A stretch of DNA of 64,000 nucleotides from Eubacteriaceae bacterium (GTDB lineage: Bacteria > Bacillota > Clostridia > Lachnospirales > Lachnospiraceae). Location of the stretch: assembly GCA_902363805.1 (NCBI GenBank), contig CABJBF010000002.1, forward strand, positions 558,001-622,000, read 5' to 3'. Below, piece by piece: positions 43,352 to 52,305 of the stretch; the stretch's first letter is position 1; every line of letters begins with the position of its first letter. The notes beneath the pieces were generated by a model. It saw only the letters and a list, made by a program, of their open reading frames with translations, had not been told where the DNA came from and did not search any database. A program made the translations under genes and the position numbers.

Positions 43352-45219
43352 TTTATGAAATTTAAAATCCTTTCACATATACTGTCTGCATCTAACTGCA
43401 ATTTTTTTCTCAATTCTTCTACAGTTCCCTGCTCTACAAATTCATCCTCTATAGCTAAATTCATAACATCATTTTTATAGTTTTTGTCAGCCATATAAGA
43501 TATAACTGCTTCGCCATAACCACCATGTCTTATTCCTTCTTCTATAGTAACTATATATTTATATTTTTTAGCTATAGAATCTATCATTTCTTTATCAAAC
43601 GGTTTTAAAAACAATGCATTAATGAGAGTTGGATTACATCCTTTATCATTAAGACTCTTTACTGCATTATACGTTTCTTCAATAATATTTCCAACCGCAA
43701 TTATTGCAACGTGTTTTCCTTCTATTAACGTTTCGCTTTTGCCCATAACAAGTTCATTATTCAAATTTTCAAATACATTACTTGCTTTACCTCTCGAAAA
43801 TCTAATTGCTATCGGTCCATTATATTTTTGAGCAAATTCCAATGCTTTTTCTAATTCTCTTCCATTTTTAGGAGCAATTATGGTCATGTTAGGAATATTT
43901 GAGAAAAATGATATATCAAATATACCCTGATGAGTTTCACCGTCTTTTCCAACCAACCCTGCTCTGTCGATAATGAATGTAACCGGTAAGTTTTGCAAAC
44001 ATACATCATGTATTATCTGATCATATGCCCTTTGATAAAACGATGAATAAATTGATATAAACGGTTTCTTGCCATTTGCTGCTAAACCGGCTGCAAAAGT
44101 AACAGCATGTTCTTCTGCTATTCCTACATCAAAAAATTTATCCGGGTACTTATCACCAAATTTTTTCAAGCCTGTTCCATCCGGCATTGCAGCAGTTATT
44201 GCAACTATATTTTTATTTTCATTGCCTAATTCTAATATCTTATCTGAAAATATATCTGTATATGTTTTTACATTGCTCTCATTAATTTTTTCACCTGTTT
44301 TAACATCAAATGAATCAATTCCATGAAATTTAGTAGGATTATTTTCTGCCGGCAAATAGCCTTTTCCTTTTTTGGTAAGTACATGAATTAATACAGGATG
44401 TTCAATTTTTAATGCATCCTCTGTAATTCTAATTAGTTCATCTATATTATGTCCATCTACAGGTCCTATATAAGTTACACCCATATCGTCAAAAAATTTG
44501 GCATGTACAAAGAACTGTTTAAAGTTATCCTTAACCCTTTTTACTCCGGCACTTAAATTATCACCAATTTTTGGAATACCTTTAAGTAAATGTTCAACGT
44601 CAACTTTAAATTCATTATAATGTTCGCCAACTCGTATTTTATTTAAGTATTTTGACATTCCACCTACATTTTCAGCTATAGACATATTATTGTCATTTAA
44701 AACAATAACAAAATTTCTTTTTAATGCAGCAACATTATTTAAAGCCTCAAAAGCAAGTCCACCTGTAAGTGCACCGTCTCCGATTACAGCTACTACCTTG
44801 TCATCATTACCATTTAATTTATTTGCTGTTGCAATTCCTAATGCAGCTGAAATTGATGTCGAACTATGTCCTGTATCAAATGAATCCGCTTCACTTTCAT
44901 TTCTCTTTGGAAATCCACTTAACCCTTCAAAGCATCTTAATGTAGTAAAATCATCTTTTCTGCCCGTAAGAATTTTATGTGTATATGCCTGATGTCCTAC
45001 ATCCCACACTATCTTATCCTTAGGAAGATTTAAAACAAGATGCAATGCCATCGTCAACTCTACTACTCCTAAATTAGAAGCTAAATGTCCACCTGTCTTA
45101 CTTACATTTTCTACAAGAAAATTTCTTATCTCCTGAGCCAAAACCGGATACTTATCGTGTGGTATCTTTTTTATATCATTTATATTGTTTATTTCATCTA
45201 AGTATACATATTTGCTCAT
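43348..45219 (-). CDS. dxs: 1-deoxy-D-xylulose-5-phosphate synthase
   Basis: Dxs condenses pyruvate and glyceraldehyde-3-phosphate, the first step of the MEP isoprenoid pathway. The 623-residue transketolase-like protein has GGHLASNLGVVELTMALH, WDVGHQAYTHKILTGR, the thiamine-diphosphate motif GDGALTGGLAFEALNN with NDNNMSIAENVGG, RAGLVGKDGETHQG and IRFSRG. It is directly downstream of ispA, so early and later isoprenoid steps are encoded together. Confidence 0.98.
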   Translation of the reverse strand: MSKYVYLDEINNINDIKKIPHDKYPVLAQEIRNFLVENVSKTGGHLASNLGVVELTMALHLVLNLPKDKIVWDVGHQAYTHKILTGRKDDFTTLRCFEGLSGFPKRNESEADSFDTGHSSTSISAALGIATANKLNGNDDKVVAVIGDGALTGGLAFEALNNVAALKRNFVIVLNDNNMSIAENVGGMSKYLNKIRVGEHYNEFKVDVEHLLKGIPKIGDNLSAGVKRVKDNFKQFFVHAKFFDDMGVTYIGPVDGHNIDELIRITEDALKIEHPVLIHVLTKKGKGYLPAENNPTKFHGIDSFDVKTGEKINESNVKTYTDIFSDKILELGNENKNIVAITAAMPDGTGLKKFGDKYPDKFFDVGIAEEHAVTFAAGLAANGKKPFISIYSSFYQRAYDQIIHDVCLQNLPVTFIIDRAGLVGKDGETHQGIFDISFFSNIPNMTIIAPKNGRELEKALEFAQKYNGPIAIRFSRGKASNVFENLNNELVMGKSETLIEGKHVAIIAVGNIIEETYNAVKSLNDKGCNPTLINALFLKPFDKEMIDSIAKKYKYIVTIEEGIRHGGYGEAVISYMADKNYKNDVMNLAIEDEFVEQGTVEELRKKLQLDADSICERILNFIK

Positions 45220-45221
45220 AT

Positions 45222-46112
45222 CTATTTCTTTCTGTTTATCAATTCATTAATAAGATTATTCAAGAACTCGTTTTTATAATTTAATTCATCTAATAAATTT
45301 AATGCATCATTAGAATAATCTTCAACTTTTTTCTTTGCGTCATCAATTCCCATTAAAGTCACATAAGTTGTTTTGTGATTCTTCTCATCGCTAAGAACCG
45401 GTTTTCCTAATTCTTCAGTTGTACTTGTAACGTCTAAAATATCATCCTGAATCTGGAATGCAAGTCCCACATTTCTTGCAATCTGTTCCATTTTTTTGAT
45501 ATCATCATCGGTTGCATTTCCAAGTATTGCACCTGTCATCATAGACGCCTCTATTAAAGCTGAAGTTTTCAACTTATATATAAAATTAATAGTATCTATA
45601 TCCATAGGTCTTTCTTCATTTAAAACATCTACTGTCTGTCCGCCAATCATCCCATAAACACCTGCTTTTTTAGCGATTGTGCTCATGGCTTTTGCCATTT
45701 TTTCAGGCTGCTTGCTGTTAACAACAGCTTCAGACATAATTTCAAAAGCATAATTTAACAAGGCATCTCCTGCTAAAATAGCCATATCCTCACCAAACGC
45801 TATATGTGTTGTCTTTTTTCCACGTCTGTATTCGTCATTATCCATTGCTGGAAGATCATCATGCACCAATGAATATGTATGAATCATTTCCATTGCAGCC
45901 ATAAACGGATACGCTTCTTCATCATTTCCACCAAATAGTCTGCATGATTCTAAAATAAGCATTGGACGAAGGCGCTTTCCTCCAGCTTCAACACTATAAT
46001 TCATTGCTTCAAAAATTATTTTCTGAAGCCCTTCTTCTTTAGGGCAATACTGTTTAATAATATCTTCAATTTTGGAAATTTCAGTTTTTTTCTGTTCAGC
46101 ATAATTATTCAT
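45222..46112 (-). CDS. ispA: Polyprenyl (geranyl/farnesyl) diphosphate synthase
   Basis: This enzyme builds geranyl and farnesyl diphosphate from isopentenyl units. The protein has about 296 residues and shows the first Asp-rich motif HDDLPAMDND, GGKRLRPML, GKKTTHIAFGE, and the second motif FQIQDDILDV. The ATG at 46112, preceded by GGTGG, is chosen; a TTG six codons upstream is in frame but less likely. It overlaps xseB by eight bases, showing translational coupling. Confidence 0.95.
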   Translation of the reverse strand: MNNYAEQKKTEISKIEDIIKQYCPKEEGLQKIIFEAMNYSVEAGGKRLRPMLILESCRLFGGNDEEAYPFMAAMEMIHTYSLVHDDLPAMDNDEYRRGKKTTHIAFGEDMAILAGDALLNYAFEIMSEAVVNSKQPEKMAKAMSTIAKKAGVYGMIGGQTVDVLNEERPMDIDTINFIYKLKTSALIEASMMTGAILGNATDDDIKKMEQIARNVGLAFQIQDDILDVTSTTEELGKPVLSDEKNHKTTYVTLMGIDDAKKKVEDYSNDALNLLDELNYKNEFLNNLINELINRKK

Positions 46113-46305
46113 CTTCACTACCACCTTCAATCACTTTCATTTCCTTTTCAACTTTATCTATCTTATCATTACAGTCTTTTATTAATTTCAATCCTTTTGA
46201 ATATAAATCAAAAGATGTTTCTAACGTAACATCTTCTGACTCCATTTTTTCAATTATTTCTTCGAGTTTAGTAAAATTTTCTTCGATTGTACTTGCCTTA
46301 CTCAT
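46105..46305 (-). CDS. xseB: Exodeoxyribonuclease VII small subunit
   Basis: XseB forms Exo VII with XseA, degrading single-stranded DNA. The 66-residue protein has the family core NFTKLEEIIEKMESEDVTLE and SFDLYSKGLKLIKDCNDKI. It is directly adjacent to xseA and overlaps ispA. Confidence 0.94.
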   Translation of the reverse strand: MSKASTIEENFTKLEEIIEKMESEDVTLETSFDLYSKGLKLIKDCNDKIDKVEKEMKVIEGGSEDE

Positions 46306-47511
46306 TTATAAACTTCCTTTTTCTATTTTTTCTACGACACTTGTTACTTTTCCATCTTTAAGATTTAACAATACCTTTTCTCCTACATCAATCTGTCCGA
46401 CAGAAGTAATAGTATGCAAATTATCATCAGTTATATACGCATATCCATTAGATAATTTATTTAATGGTGATAAACCGTTTAAGCGTTCTGCTAAAATTCC
46501 CAAAGTATGTTTATCATTTGTTAATTTATTTTTAAATAAATTCTCCATTTTAGTAAAAAGTTCATCTACGTATTGTTTCTTTGTTAACAGTTGATTTTTA
46601 GGACTTGCATAATTTACTCTTGCCTCATAATTTTTAACTAAAATTCTATTCTTTTGAATTTCTCTTTCAAGTTTATTTTCAAGAGTTCTTTTATATTGGA
46701 ATAACTTATTTTTAAATTCATTGTAATCAAAAACAGCTAATTCTGCAGCTGCTGATGGTGTTGGTGCTCGCAAATCAGCTACATAATCAGCTATTGTAGT
46801 ATCTGTTTCATGCCCAACAGCTGATATTACCGGCGTTTTCATATTAAAAATTGTTCTTGCAACTGCTTCTTCATTAAACGCCCATAAATCTTCTATAGAA
46901 CCACCACCACGTCCTACAATTATAACATCCATGTCCATTTCATCTAAATACCTAAGTCCTTGTACAATGCTTGCAGCTGCATTCTCGCCTTGTACGATTG
47001 CCGGATATAAATATAATTGAACATATGGATTACGTCTTGAAGATATATTTCTTATATCCTGAATAGCTGCTCCTGTACTTGCTGTGCATATTCCGATTTT
47101 TGTGGCATATTTAGGAATAGGCTGTTTGTACATAATGTCAAACATGCCCATTTCTTCTAATTCTTTCTTTAATTCTTCGTATTTCTGATAAAGTTGTCCT
47201 GCTCCATCTAGCATTATCTGTTTTGCATATACCTGATATGATCCACTTTTTTCATATACTGAAACACTTCCAAGAACAATTACATTCTGTCCTTCTTTTA
47301 ATGTGAAATTAAGTCCGCCTCTGTTACCTGCAAACATCACACCGGAAATAACACCACCCTTATCTTTTAAGGAAAAATAAATGTGACCTGACGTATGATA
47401 TTTACAATTACTTACTTCACCTTTTATATATATACTGTTCAATACAAAATCCTGGGTAAACATGTTCTTAATATAAGAATTTACCTGAGATACTGAATAT
47501 ACTGATTTCAT
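46306..47511 (-). CDS. xseA: Exodeoxyribonuclease VII large subunit
   Basis: XseA is the catalytic subunit of Exo VII. The 401-residue protein has an N-terminal OB fold (VYSVSQVNSYIKNMFTQDF, GEVSNCKYHTSGHIYFSLKD) and the catalytic domain (GICTASTGAAIQDI, VIIVGRGGGSIEDLWAFNEE, PVISAVGHETDTTIADYVAD, RAPTPSAAAEL). It starts three bases after nusB. Confidence 0.97.
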   Translation of the reverse strand: MKSVYSVSQVNSYIKNMFTQDFVLNSIYIKGEVSNCKYHTSGHIYFSLKDKGGVISGVMFAGNRGGLNFTLKEGQNVIVLGSVSVYEKSGSYQVYAKQIMLDGAGQLYQKYEELKKELEEMGMFDIMYKQPIPKYATKIGICTASTGAAIQDIRNISSRRNPYVQLYLYPAIVQGENAAASIVQGLRYLDEMDMDVIIVGRGGGSIEDLWAFNEEAVARTIFNMKTPVISAVGHETDTTIADYVADLRAPTPSAAAELAVFDYNEFKNKLFQYKRTLENKLEREIQKNRILVKNYEARVNYASPKNQLLTKKQYVDELFTKMENLFKNKLTNDKHTLGILAERLNGLSPLNKLSNGYAYITDDNLHTITSVGQIDVGEKVLLNLKDGKVTSVVEKIEKGSL

Positions 47512-47514
47512 TAT

Positions 47515-47970
47515 TTACTCCTGAAATAATTTAGCTAAAATTCCATTTATAAAAGCAGGTGAATTATCACTCCCATATTTCTTTGCTAAAATAACAGCCT
47601 GATCAACTGCAACTTTTCCGGGTACATCATCATCCATAGCCATTTCATAATATGCAAGTCTTAATATAGACAATTCAACTTTTCCCATTCTGTCAGTCTT
47701 CCAACCTACTGCGACTTCATCAATTGCTTTATCAATTTCAGGAATTGCATCAATTATTTTGTTAACTCTCTCTACTATATATTCTTTATCTTCAAATGGA
47801 ATTAATTCTTCTACACTATCTTCACTAATAATCTTATTAGTCTTTTCTCTTTCTTCATCTTCTAAGGATTCCATGTAAAGTTTATATTGTTCTCCCATAT
47901 CTTCTTTACTATGAAATTCTTTACAAAAAAGTAATTTAAATGTGTTTTCTCTTATTTCCGTTCTATTCAT
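47515..47970 (-). CDS. nusB: Transcription antitermination factor NusB
   Basis: NusB binds boxA RNA with S10 for rRNA antitermination. The 151-residue protein is all-helical, starting MNRTEIRENTFKLLFCKEFH and containing VGWKTDRMGKVELSILRLAYYEM and VAVDQAVILAKKYGSDNSPAF followed by INGILAKL, both NusB signatures. A terminator and a 20-base tandem repeat separate it from asp23 upstream, so it likely also has its own promoter. Confidence 0.96.
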   Translation of the reverse strand: MNRTEIRENTFKLLFCKEFHSKEDMGEQYKLYMESLEDEEREKTNKIISEDSVEELIPFEDKEYIVERVNKIIDAIPEIDKAIDEVAVGWKTDRMGKVELSILRLAYYEMAMDDDVPGKVAVDQAVILAKKYGSDNSPAFINGILAKLFQE

Positions 47971-48020
47971 ATCTGCCTCCTAAGTTTTAATTACTAAGCG
48001 AATATTTTCATAACCCAACT

Positions 48021-48059
48021 AGTATATCTATATAAATCAAAGTATATCTATATAAATCA
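48021..48059. repeat. Two tandem copies of a 20-base sequence upstream of nusB
   Basis: AGTATATCTATATAAATCA occurs at 48021-48039 and 48041-48059. On the minus strand each copy carries a TATACT that could act as a -10 element. Confidence 0.6.
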
Positions 48060-48090
48060 TATCATGTCATACAATCATCAATCTATATCC

Positions 48091-48117
48091 CAAAAAAGGG
48101 TGTCATAAATGACACCC
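48091..48117 (-). terminator. Terminator after asp23
   Basis: GGGTGTCA/TGACACCC with a 4-base loop, followed by T6 on the minus strand. It divides the spoIIIA-asp23 part from nusB and later genes. Confidence 0.88.
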
Positions 48118-48132
48118 GCTTTTAAGGTATTA

Positions 48133-48504
48133 TTATTTTACTTCTACACTTGCGATGTTGACATTGACTACATCGACATTCAATCCTGTCATATTCTCTA
48201 CAGAGCTTTTAACCTTACTCTGAACTGCTTTAGAAGCTTCTAAAATATTTGTTCCATATTCCAGGTTTAATGATAAGTCGATAACCATGCTGTTTTCTGA
48301 TACTGTAACCTTTACTCCCTTTGAAAGTTTCTTCATTCCAAGTTTAGCAACTATATCAGCTGTTATATTGCCTGCCATCGAAGCTACTCCTTCAACTTCC
48401 ATTGCTGCAACAGCTGCGATCACTGCGATTACATCATCATTGATTTCAACTTCTCCAACTTCTCCACCTTCATATATAGTATAAGTAGTTCTCTTTTCTT
48501 CCAT
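48133..48504 (-). CDS. Asp23/Gls24 family envelope protein
   Basis: Asp23-type proteins are small alkaline-shock or envelope stress proteins, and the B. subtilis homologue here is YqhY. The 123-residue protein has GEVEINDDVIAVIAAVAAME, VEGVASMAGN, a central basic segment, and DLSLNLEYGTNILEASKAVQ with VKSSVENMTGL, all family features. It follows spoIIIAH as in many clostridia where the accB-accC pair seen in Bacillus is absent. Confidence 0.92.
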   Translation of the reverse strand: MEEKRTTYTIYEGGEVGEVEINDDVIAVIAAVAAMEVEGVASMAGNITADIVAKLGMKKLSKGVKVTVSENSMVIDLSLNLEYGTNILEASKAVQSKVKSSVENMTGLNVDVVNVNIASVEVK

Positions 48505-48586
48505 TTAAAGCCTCCTAATTATTTCATCTTTGTGCTTGTCACGTATAAGTATATCATTGCGGCAGTATTTTTACAACTTAATTTAC

Positions 48587-49201
48587 TTACTTATGCGCAG
48601 GGGTTATTACAATTTTATCTGCGCTAATATCTGTTTTTCTTTTAATCGTTTCCTCTATTTGTGCCCTCTTCTGGTCTGTTATTTCCTGTTCATCTATAAT
48701 TACATCTACCTGGTTATCCGAAAGCGTTACAATTACATTTGAAAAGCCTTTTGCCTCAAGCAATGTTTCTATTGTATTTTCCAACTCACTACTTTTGGTA
48801 ATCTCAACCATTGCTTCTACTGCACTTGTTTTTTCTTTTTCACTTACTGTTTCGTCATTTATAACTTTTAATAATGTTTCTTTATTTTTTGAGCGGATTT
48901 GTTCTCTGTCTATACGTGCCTGAATGATAAAATCCGTAAGCTTCGAACTGGTCATTACAGCTTCTCCCGGCTGAAGTGTTGTTTCTTCCACTGCTTCACC
49001 TGTTTCATTTTCATCGAGGCTTGCAATTTCTCCATTACTTAACATGTCATCAGTTCCATATGTAGACTCATATATTTCATTTGTGACTTCTTTGTTTTTG
49101 TCATTAAAATTTGCATCCGTATACTTAAGGTATCCTGCAATTACAATTAGTATTGCCAAAACTGTTACTATTATCTGATTCTTTTTAAATATTTTTTTCA
49201 T
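48587..49201 (-). CDS. spoIIIAH: Stage III sporulation protein AH
   Basis: SpoIIIAH lies in the mother-cell membrane and pairs with forespore SpoIIQ across the engulfment gap. The chosen start gives 204 residues: a short cytoplasmic tail, a membrane helix (IIVTVLAILIVIAGYLKY), a Glu/Asn-rich linker, and a C-terminal ring-building domain (VEAMVEITKSSELENTIETL, NVIVTLSDNQVDVII). AGGAGG lies before the internal ATG rather than the upstream one. Confidence 0.93.
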   Translation of the reverse strand: MKKIFKKNQIIVTVLAILIVIAGYLKYTDANFNDKNKEVTNEIYESTYGTDDMLSNGEIASLDENETGEAVEETTLQPGEAVMTSSKLTDFIIQARIDREQIRSKNKETLLKVINDETVSEKEKTSAVEAMVEITKSSELENTIETLLEAKGFSNVIVTLSDNQVDVIIDEQEITDQKRAQIEETIKRKTDISADKIVITPAHK

Positions 49202-49212
49202 GATTCCTCCTA

Positions 49213-49776
49213 TCATTTCATTTCTGATACCGATATTTTATGTGATTCAATATCAAATAATGCCTGAATTATACTAATAATATTATTTTTTATTTCACTA
49301 TCAAAATTTCCTTTGATACACACTGCCACACCTTCAACCTGCGGATATAATTCTTTGACTACATATGGCTGTTCTCCATTCTCTCCATCTACTATTACTG
49401 TGTTGTTTTTTTTACTTTCTTTGCCCGTTTTGTTTGTTTCCCTTTCATCATTTTCAACAACAACTTCATTGTCTTCTTTAACGATTCTTTCTTCTGATGA
49501 TTTTAAAGTAATCATCACTTTTGCCTTATTCACCCCCTTTATGTTTTTAACAAGTTCTTCAACTTCTTTTTCAATCTCATCTTTATATTCGTATTTCTGA
49601 TTAAATGTATTTTTTTCTTCATACTGACTATACCTTGCTTTATTTTCATTTACTTCATCTTTTTTTAAATAAGAACTTGCAATCAATAATACTCCTGCTA
49701 TTCCAAGCATTATCCATTTTGTAAGTCCTATTTTTTTTATATTTTCATACAACTGCGAAAATAAATCATCTTTCAA
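49213..49776 (-). CDS. spoIIIAG: Stage III sporulation protein AG
   Basis: SpoIIIAG forms a large ring in the mother-cell to forespore channel. The 187-residue protein has one N-terminal membrane helix (WIMLGIAGVLLIASSYL, about 20-36) and a periplasmic ring domain with KGVNKAKVMITL and VCIKGNFDSEIKNNIISIIQ. It overlaps spoIIIAF by 11 bases. Confidence 0.93.
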   Translation of the reverse strand: MKDDLFSQLYENIKKIGLTKWIMLGIAGVLLIASSYLKKDEVNENKARYSQYEEKNTFNQKYEYKDEIEKEVEELVKNIKGVNKAKVMITLKSSEERIVKEDNEVVVENDERETNKTGKESKKNNTVIVDGENGEQPYVVKELYPQVEGVAVCIKGNFDSEIKNNIISIIQALFDIESHKISVSEMK

Positions 49777-50071
49777 AGTTCTCTCCTTCTAGAATTCTTT
49801 CATAAATTTTTGTTTCCATTTCATTTATTTTTTCATCAACCTGTAAATCATTATTTAATTCAAATGAAACATCATCCACTTTGTCATTAATTTCATTTAA
49901 CAAAAAGTCAAAATTTAAAATAGGTTTTAGAATAACTATTATAAGTAATATTCCTATTAAAACTTTTATGTATTTTTTATAGTTTATGTTTGGCATGAAA
50001 TCTAAAATCAAATTTGCAAAAAGACTAAAAAAAACTATCCATTTTATATATTCTGTTAATTCTTCAAACAT
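49766..50071 (-). CDS. spoIIIAF: Stage III sporulation protein AF
   Basis: This is a small membrane protein of the SpoIIIA channel. About 101 residues from the chosen ATG, it begins MFEELTEYIKWIVFFSLFAN with two membrane helices near 8-28 and 36-56 (YIKVLIGILLIIVILKPIL, the family signature). Eleven further residues upstream are possible, but GGAGG supports the internal start. Confidence 0.9.
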   Translation of the reverse strand: MFEELTEYIKWIVFFSLFANLILDFMPNINYKKYIKVLIGILLIIVILKPILNFDFLLNEINDKVDDVSFELNNDLQVDEKINEMETKIYERILEGENFER

Positions 50072-50073
50072 GC

Positions 50074-51198
50074 TTATCCTCCATTGCCGGTAGAAATACA
50101 AATTATTGCAATTGTAATAATAAATAAAAAACCAACAACACTTATCCCTCTGTTTAATAGTTTTATTCCTTCACCTGTCTGCTTAATACAATTCAATATT
50201 CTTTTATCTGCAATTGGTTGTAATACTGCACCACTTATCTGAACTACAGCTGAATATGCAGTCATTTTCACCATTGGAACAATGCAAACAAATACAATCA
50301 ATATTATTGCAAGAGCCCCGATACTGTTTTTTATTATTCCTACTGAACTCAATATTATCTGTGCTACTGCGTCAGTCCCATTTCCAACTATCGGTACATT
50401 TGAAATAATTTTCTTTGCTATATTATTTTTTGCTAAATCTGTTGTCGGCAGAATCAGACTTTGAATTAAATTAAGTCCGGTAACTGTCCCTAATATAAAC
50501 TTATAAATAAAATTAATTGCTTTTTTTATCAAATCTGCCATACCTGACAAAAGATCTTCTTTTGAAATTGAATTAACCATGGATATTGCCATATATACTT
50601 TAAGCATAGGAAATACAATATTCAGTATGACAGCCTCTATCACTGCTATAAGTGTCATAATAAGACTATTGAAACCAAGTGCTGTTGCCTGACTTGTAAT
50701 TCCCACCGCCAGCAAATATGTAGGAATTATTGCACCCATAAGCTGTAATATAAACAAAACAAGTTTTTCTCCAATTTCCATTGCAATTTGAAAAATATAC
50801 ATTAGTGTAGAAATCTGCAAAACATAGCAAGCATAAAATGCCATTTCATTAACGCCATTTTTAGATGATGAATACGAGAAATTAACAATCAATGCCGCAA
50901 ATACTGTTGTAAATATGATAGTAATTATTACCTGTTTTATATCATTAAACTGATTTTCCAATTTATCTCTTACATTATCGATAATTATATTTACCGCAGC
51001 CATTACATTTCCCTTAGAAATTTCCTGTAACAGTTCATCTATATCAATAGAATACTTTTCACTCTGCATAACATTTTGTGTTTCTTTTAAATCGAAATCA
51101 TCAAGTGTAATATATGTATTTGATTCAAATTCATTTGCATAAACGCTTTTACAGCAAATTATTCCTACAATTATTGAAACTAATATTATTCTTTTCAT
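50074..51198 (-). CDS. spoIIIAE: Stage III sporulation protein AE
   Basis: This is a polytopic membrane component of the SpoIIIA secretion-like channel. From the ATG that overlaps the spoIIIAD stop by ATGA it has 374 residues. It shows a signal-like N-terminus, an acidic segment, and seven or so membrane helices. Family features include AVNIIIDNVRDKLENQFNDI, LQLMGAIIPTYLLAVGI and VPIVGNGTDAVAQIILSS. An upstream TTG start in frame is possible but less likely. Confidence 0.94.
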   Translation of the reverse strand: MKRIILVSIIVGIICCKSVYANEFESNTYITLDDFDLKETQNVMQSEKYSIDIDELLQEISKGNVMAAVNIIIDNVRDKLENQFNDIKQVIITIIFTTVFAALIVNFSYSSSKNGVNEMAFYACYVLQISTLMYIFQIAMEIGEKLVLFILQLMGAIIPTYLLAVGITSQATALGFNSLIMTLIAVIEAVILNIVFPMLKVYMAISMVNSISKEDLLSGMADLIKKAINFIYKFILGTVTGLNLIQSLILPTTDLAKNNIAKKIISNVPIVGNGTDAVAQIILSSVGIIKNSIGALAIILIVFVCIVPMVKMTAYSAVVQISGAVLQPIADKRILNCIKQTGEGIKLLNRGISVVGFLFIITIAIICISTGNGG

Positions 51199-51575
51199 AA
51201 CAGCAACCCATTTATACAATTAATTAACGCTTCTAATATTGGAACACTTACTACAAGAATTGTAATTTTCCCATAAATTTGGATTTGATTTGACAATGCG
51301 CTATATCCGCTATCTTTAGCAATATCTGATACAAACTCGGCAATGTAAGATATTCCCATTATTTTGAGAAGAATTATAATTTGCTCGTCATTTATGCCGG
51401 TATCATTAATTATTTTTTTCAATATTTCAACAACTTTAATTATTCCTGAAATAGAATAAAAAAATATAATTACACAGCCGACAATCATAATTACAACACT
51501 ATATTCACTTTTAATATTTTTTAACTGCAGGGCCAGAATAACTATTATTATTCCTAAAACTCCAACGGTAAACAT
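51195..51575 (-). CDS. spoIIIAD: Stage III sporulation protein AD
   Basis: This is a small membrane protein of the channel, 126 residues with four predicted helices. The pattern ILLKIMGISYIAEFVSDIAK, DSGYSALSNQIQIYGKITIL and VPILEALINCINGLL is diagnostic. It follows spoIIIAC without a gap. Confidence 0.93.
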   Translation of the reverse strand: MFTVGVLGIIIVILALQLKNIKSEYSVVIMIVGCVIIFFYSISGIIKVVEILKKIINDTGINDEQIIILLKIMGISYIAEFVSDIAKDSGYSALSNQIQIYGKITILVVSVPILEALINCINGLLL

Positions 51576-51770
51576 TTATAATTCGAACAGGTTTTTTATA
51601 GTATTAAAAAGCTCATATATATAAGGAATTATCCACATAAGAACCAGTATTAATCCTGCAAGACTTGTTAAAAAAGCCTGTTCCTCCCTTCCGCTGTGTT
51701 TTAATATTTGTCCTATTACTGAAACAATTATTCCAACTGCAGCAATTTTAAAAATTATACTTATATCCAT
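51576..51770 (-). CDS. spoIIIAC: Stage III sporulation protein AC
   Basis: The 64-residue protein with two membrane helices reads MDISIIFKIAAVGIIVSVIG, QILKHSGREEQAF and LTSLAGLILVLMWIIPYI, matching the family over its whole length. AC and AD resemble each other and probably form part of the same membrane base. Confidence 0.93.
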   Translation of the reverse strand: MDISIIFKIAAVGIIVSVIGQILKHSGREEQAFLTSLAGLILVLMWIIPYIYELFNTIKNLFEL

Positions 51771-51780
51771 AGCATCACCA

Positions 51781-52305
51781 TTAAATTATCGTTATAACAA
51801 TAAGTAAACCAAACATCGTGGCTACTGTTTTATAAAGTCTACATTTCTCATCCTTTTCTTTTTCAAGCTTGTCTATTTGCAATTGGATTTTTTCTAAATA
51901 TAGATTCAGATTATTTATCTGAGTATCCTTGTCCGTTATTCCAAGCAAATTTCCCATATCCTTTAAATCATTTAAATCAGATGCTTCAAGACTGGTTTTC
52001 GTCTTAATTTCTTTTTCTACATTTTCGCACCATACATCTGTTATTTCTCTTTCAGTATTTCCATTCAAATCCTTAACTACACTTTCCAAAAATTCCTTTA
52101 TAAATTCTTTGGAATTTTTGGAGATTTTTGTAAAAACATAATCCAGATTCGAATTGTTATATTTAATTTCTCCACAAATAAAAATAATTGTTTTCTTTAT
52201 TTCCTCAAGCTGCCTTAGTCGATTTAAATAATTCGAACTAATCTCTTTGCCCGACATGCAACCCGCTACAATTAAAAATGCTGCTCCAATAAACTTTATA
52301 TACAT
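51781..52305 (-). CDS. spoIIIAB: Stage III sporulation protein AB
   Basis: The 174-residue protein has an N-terminal helix (MYIKFIGAAFLIVAGCMSGK), a helical cytoplasmic or intermembrane domain, and a C-terminal membrane helix. YLNRLRQLEEIKKTIIFICG and EIKYNNSNLDYVF match the family, which is distantly related to type II secretion GspF. It overlaps spoIIIAA by ten bases. Confidence 0.93.
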   Translation of the reverse strand: MYIKFIGAAFLIVAGCMSGKEISSNYLNRLRQLEEIKKTIIFICGEIKYNNSNLDYVFTKISKNSKEFIKEFLESVVKDLNGNTEREITDVWCENVEKEIKTKTSLEASDLNDLKDMGNLLGITDKDTQINNLNLYLEKIQLQIDKLEKEKDEKCRLYKTVATMFGLLIVITII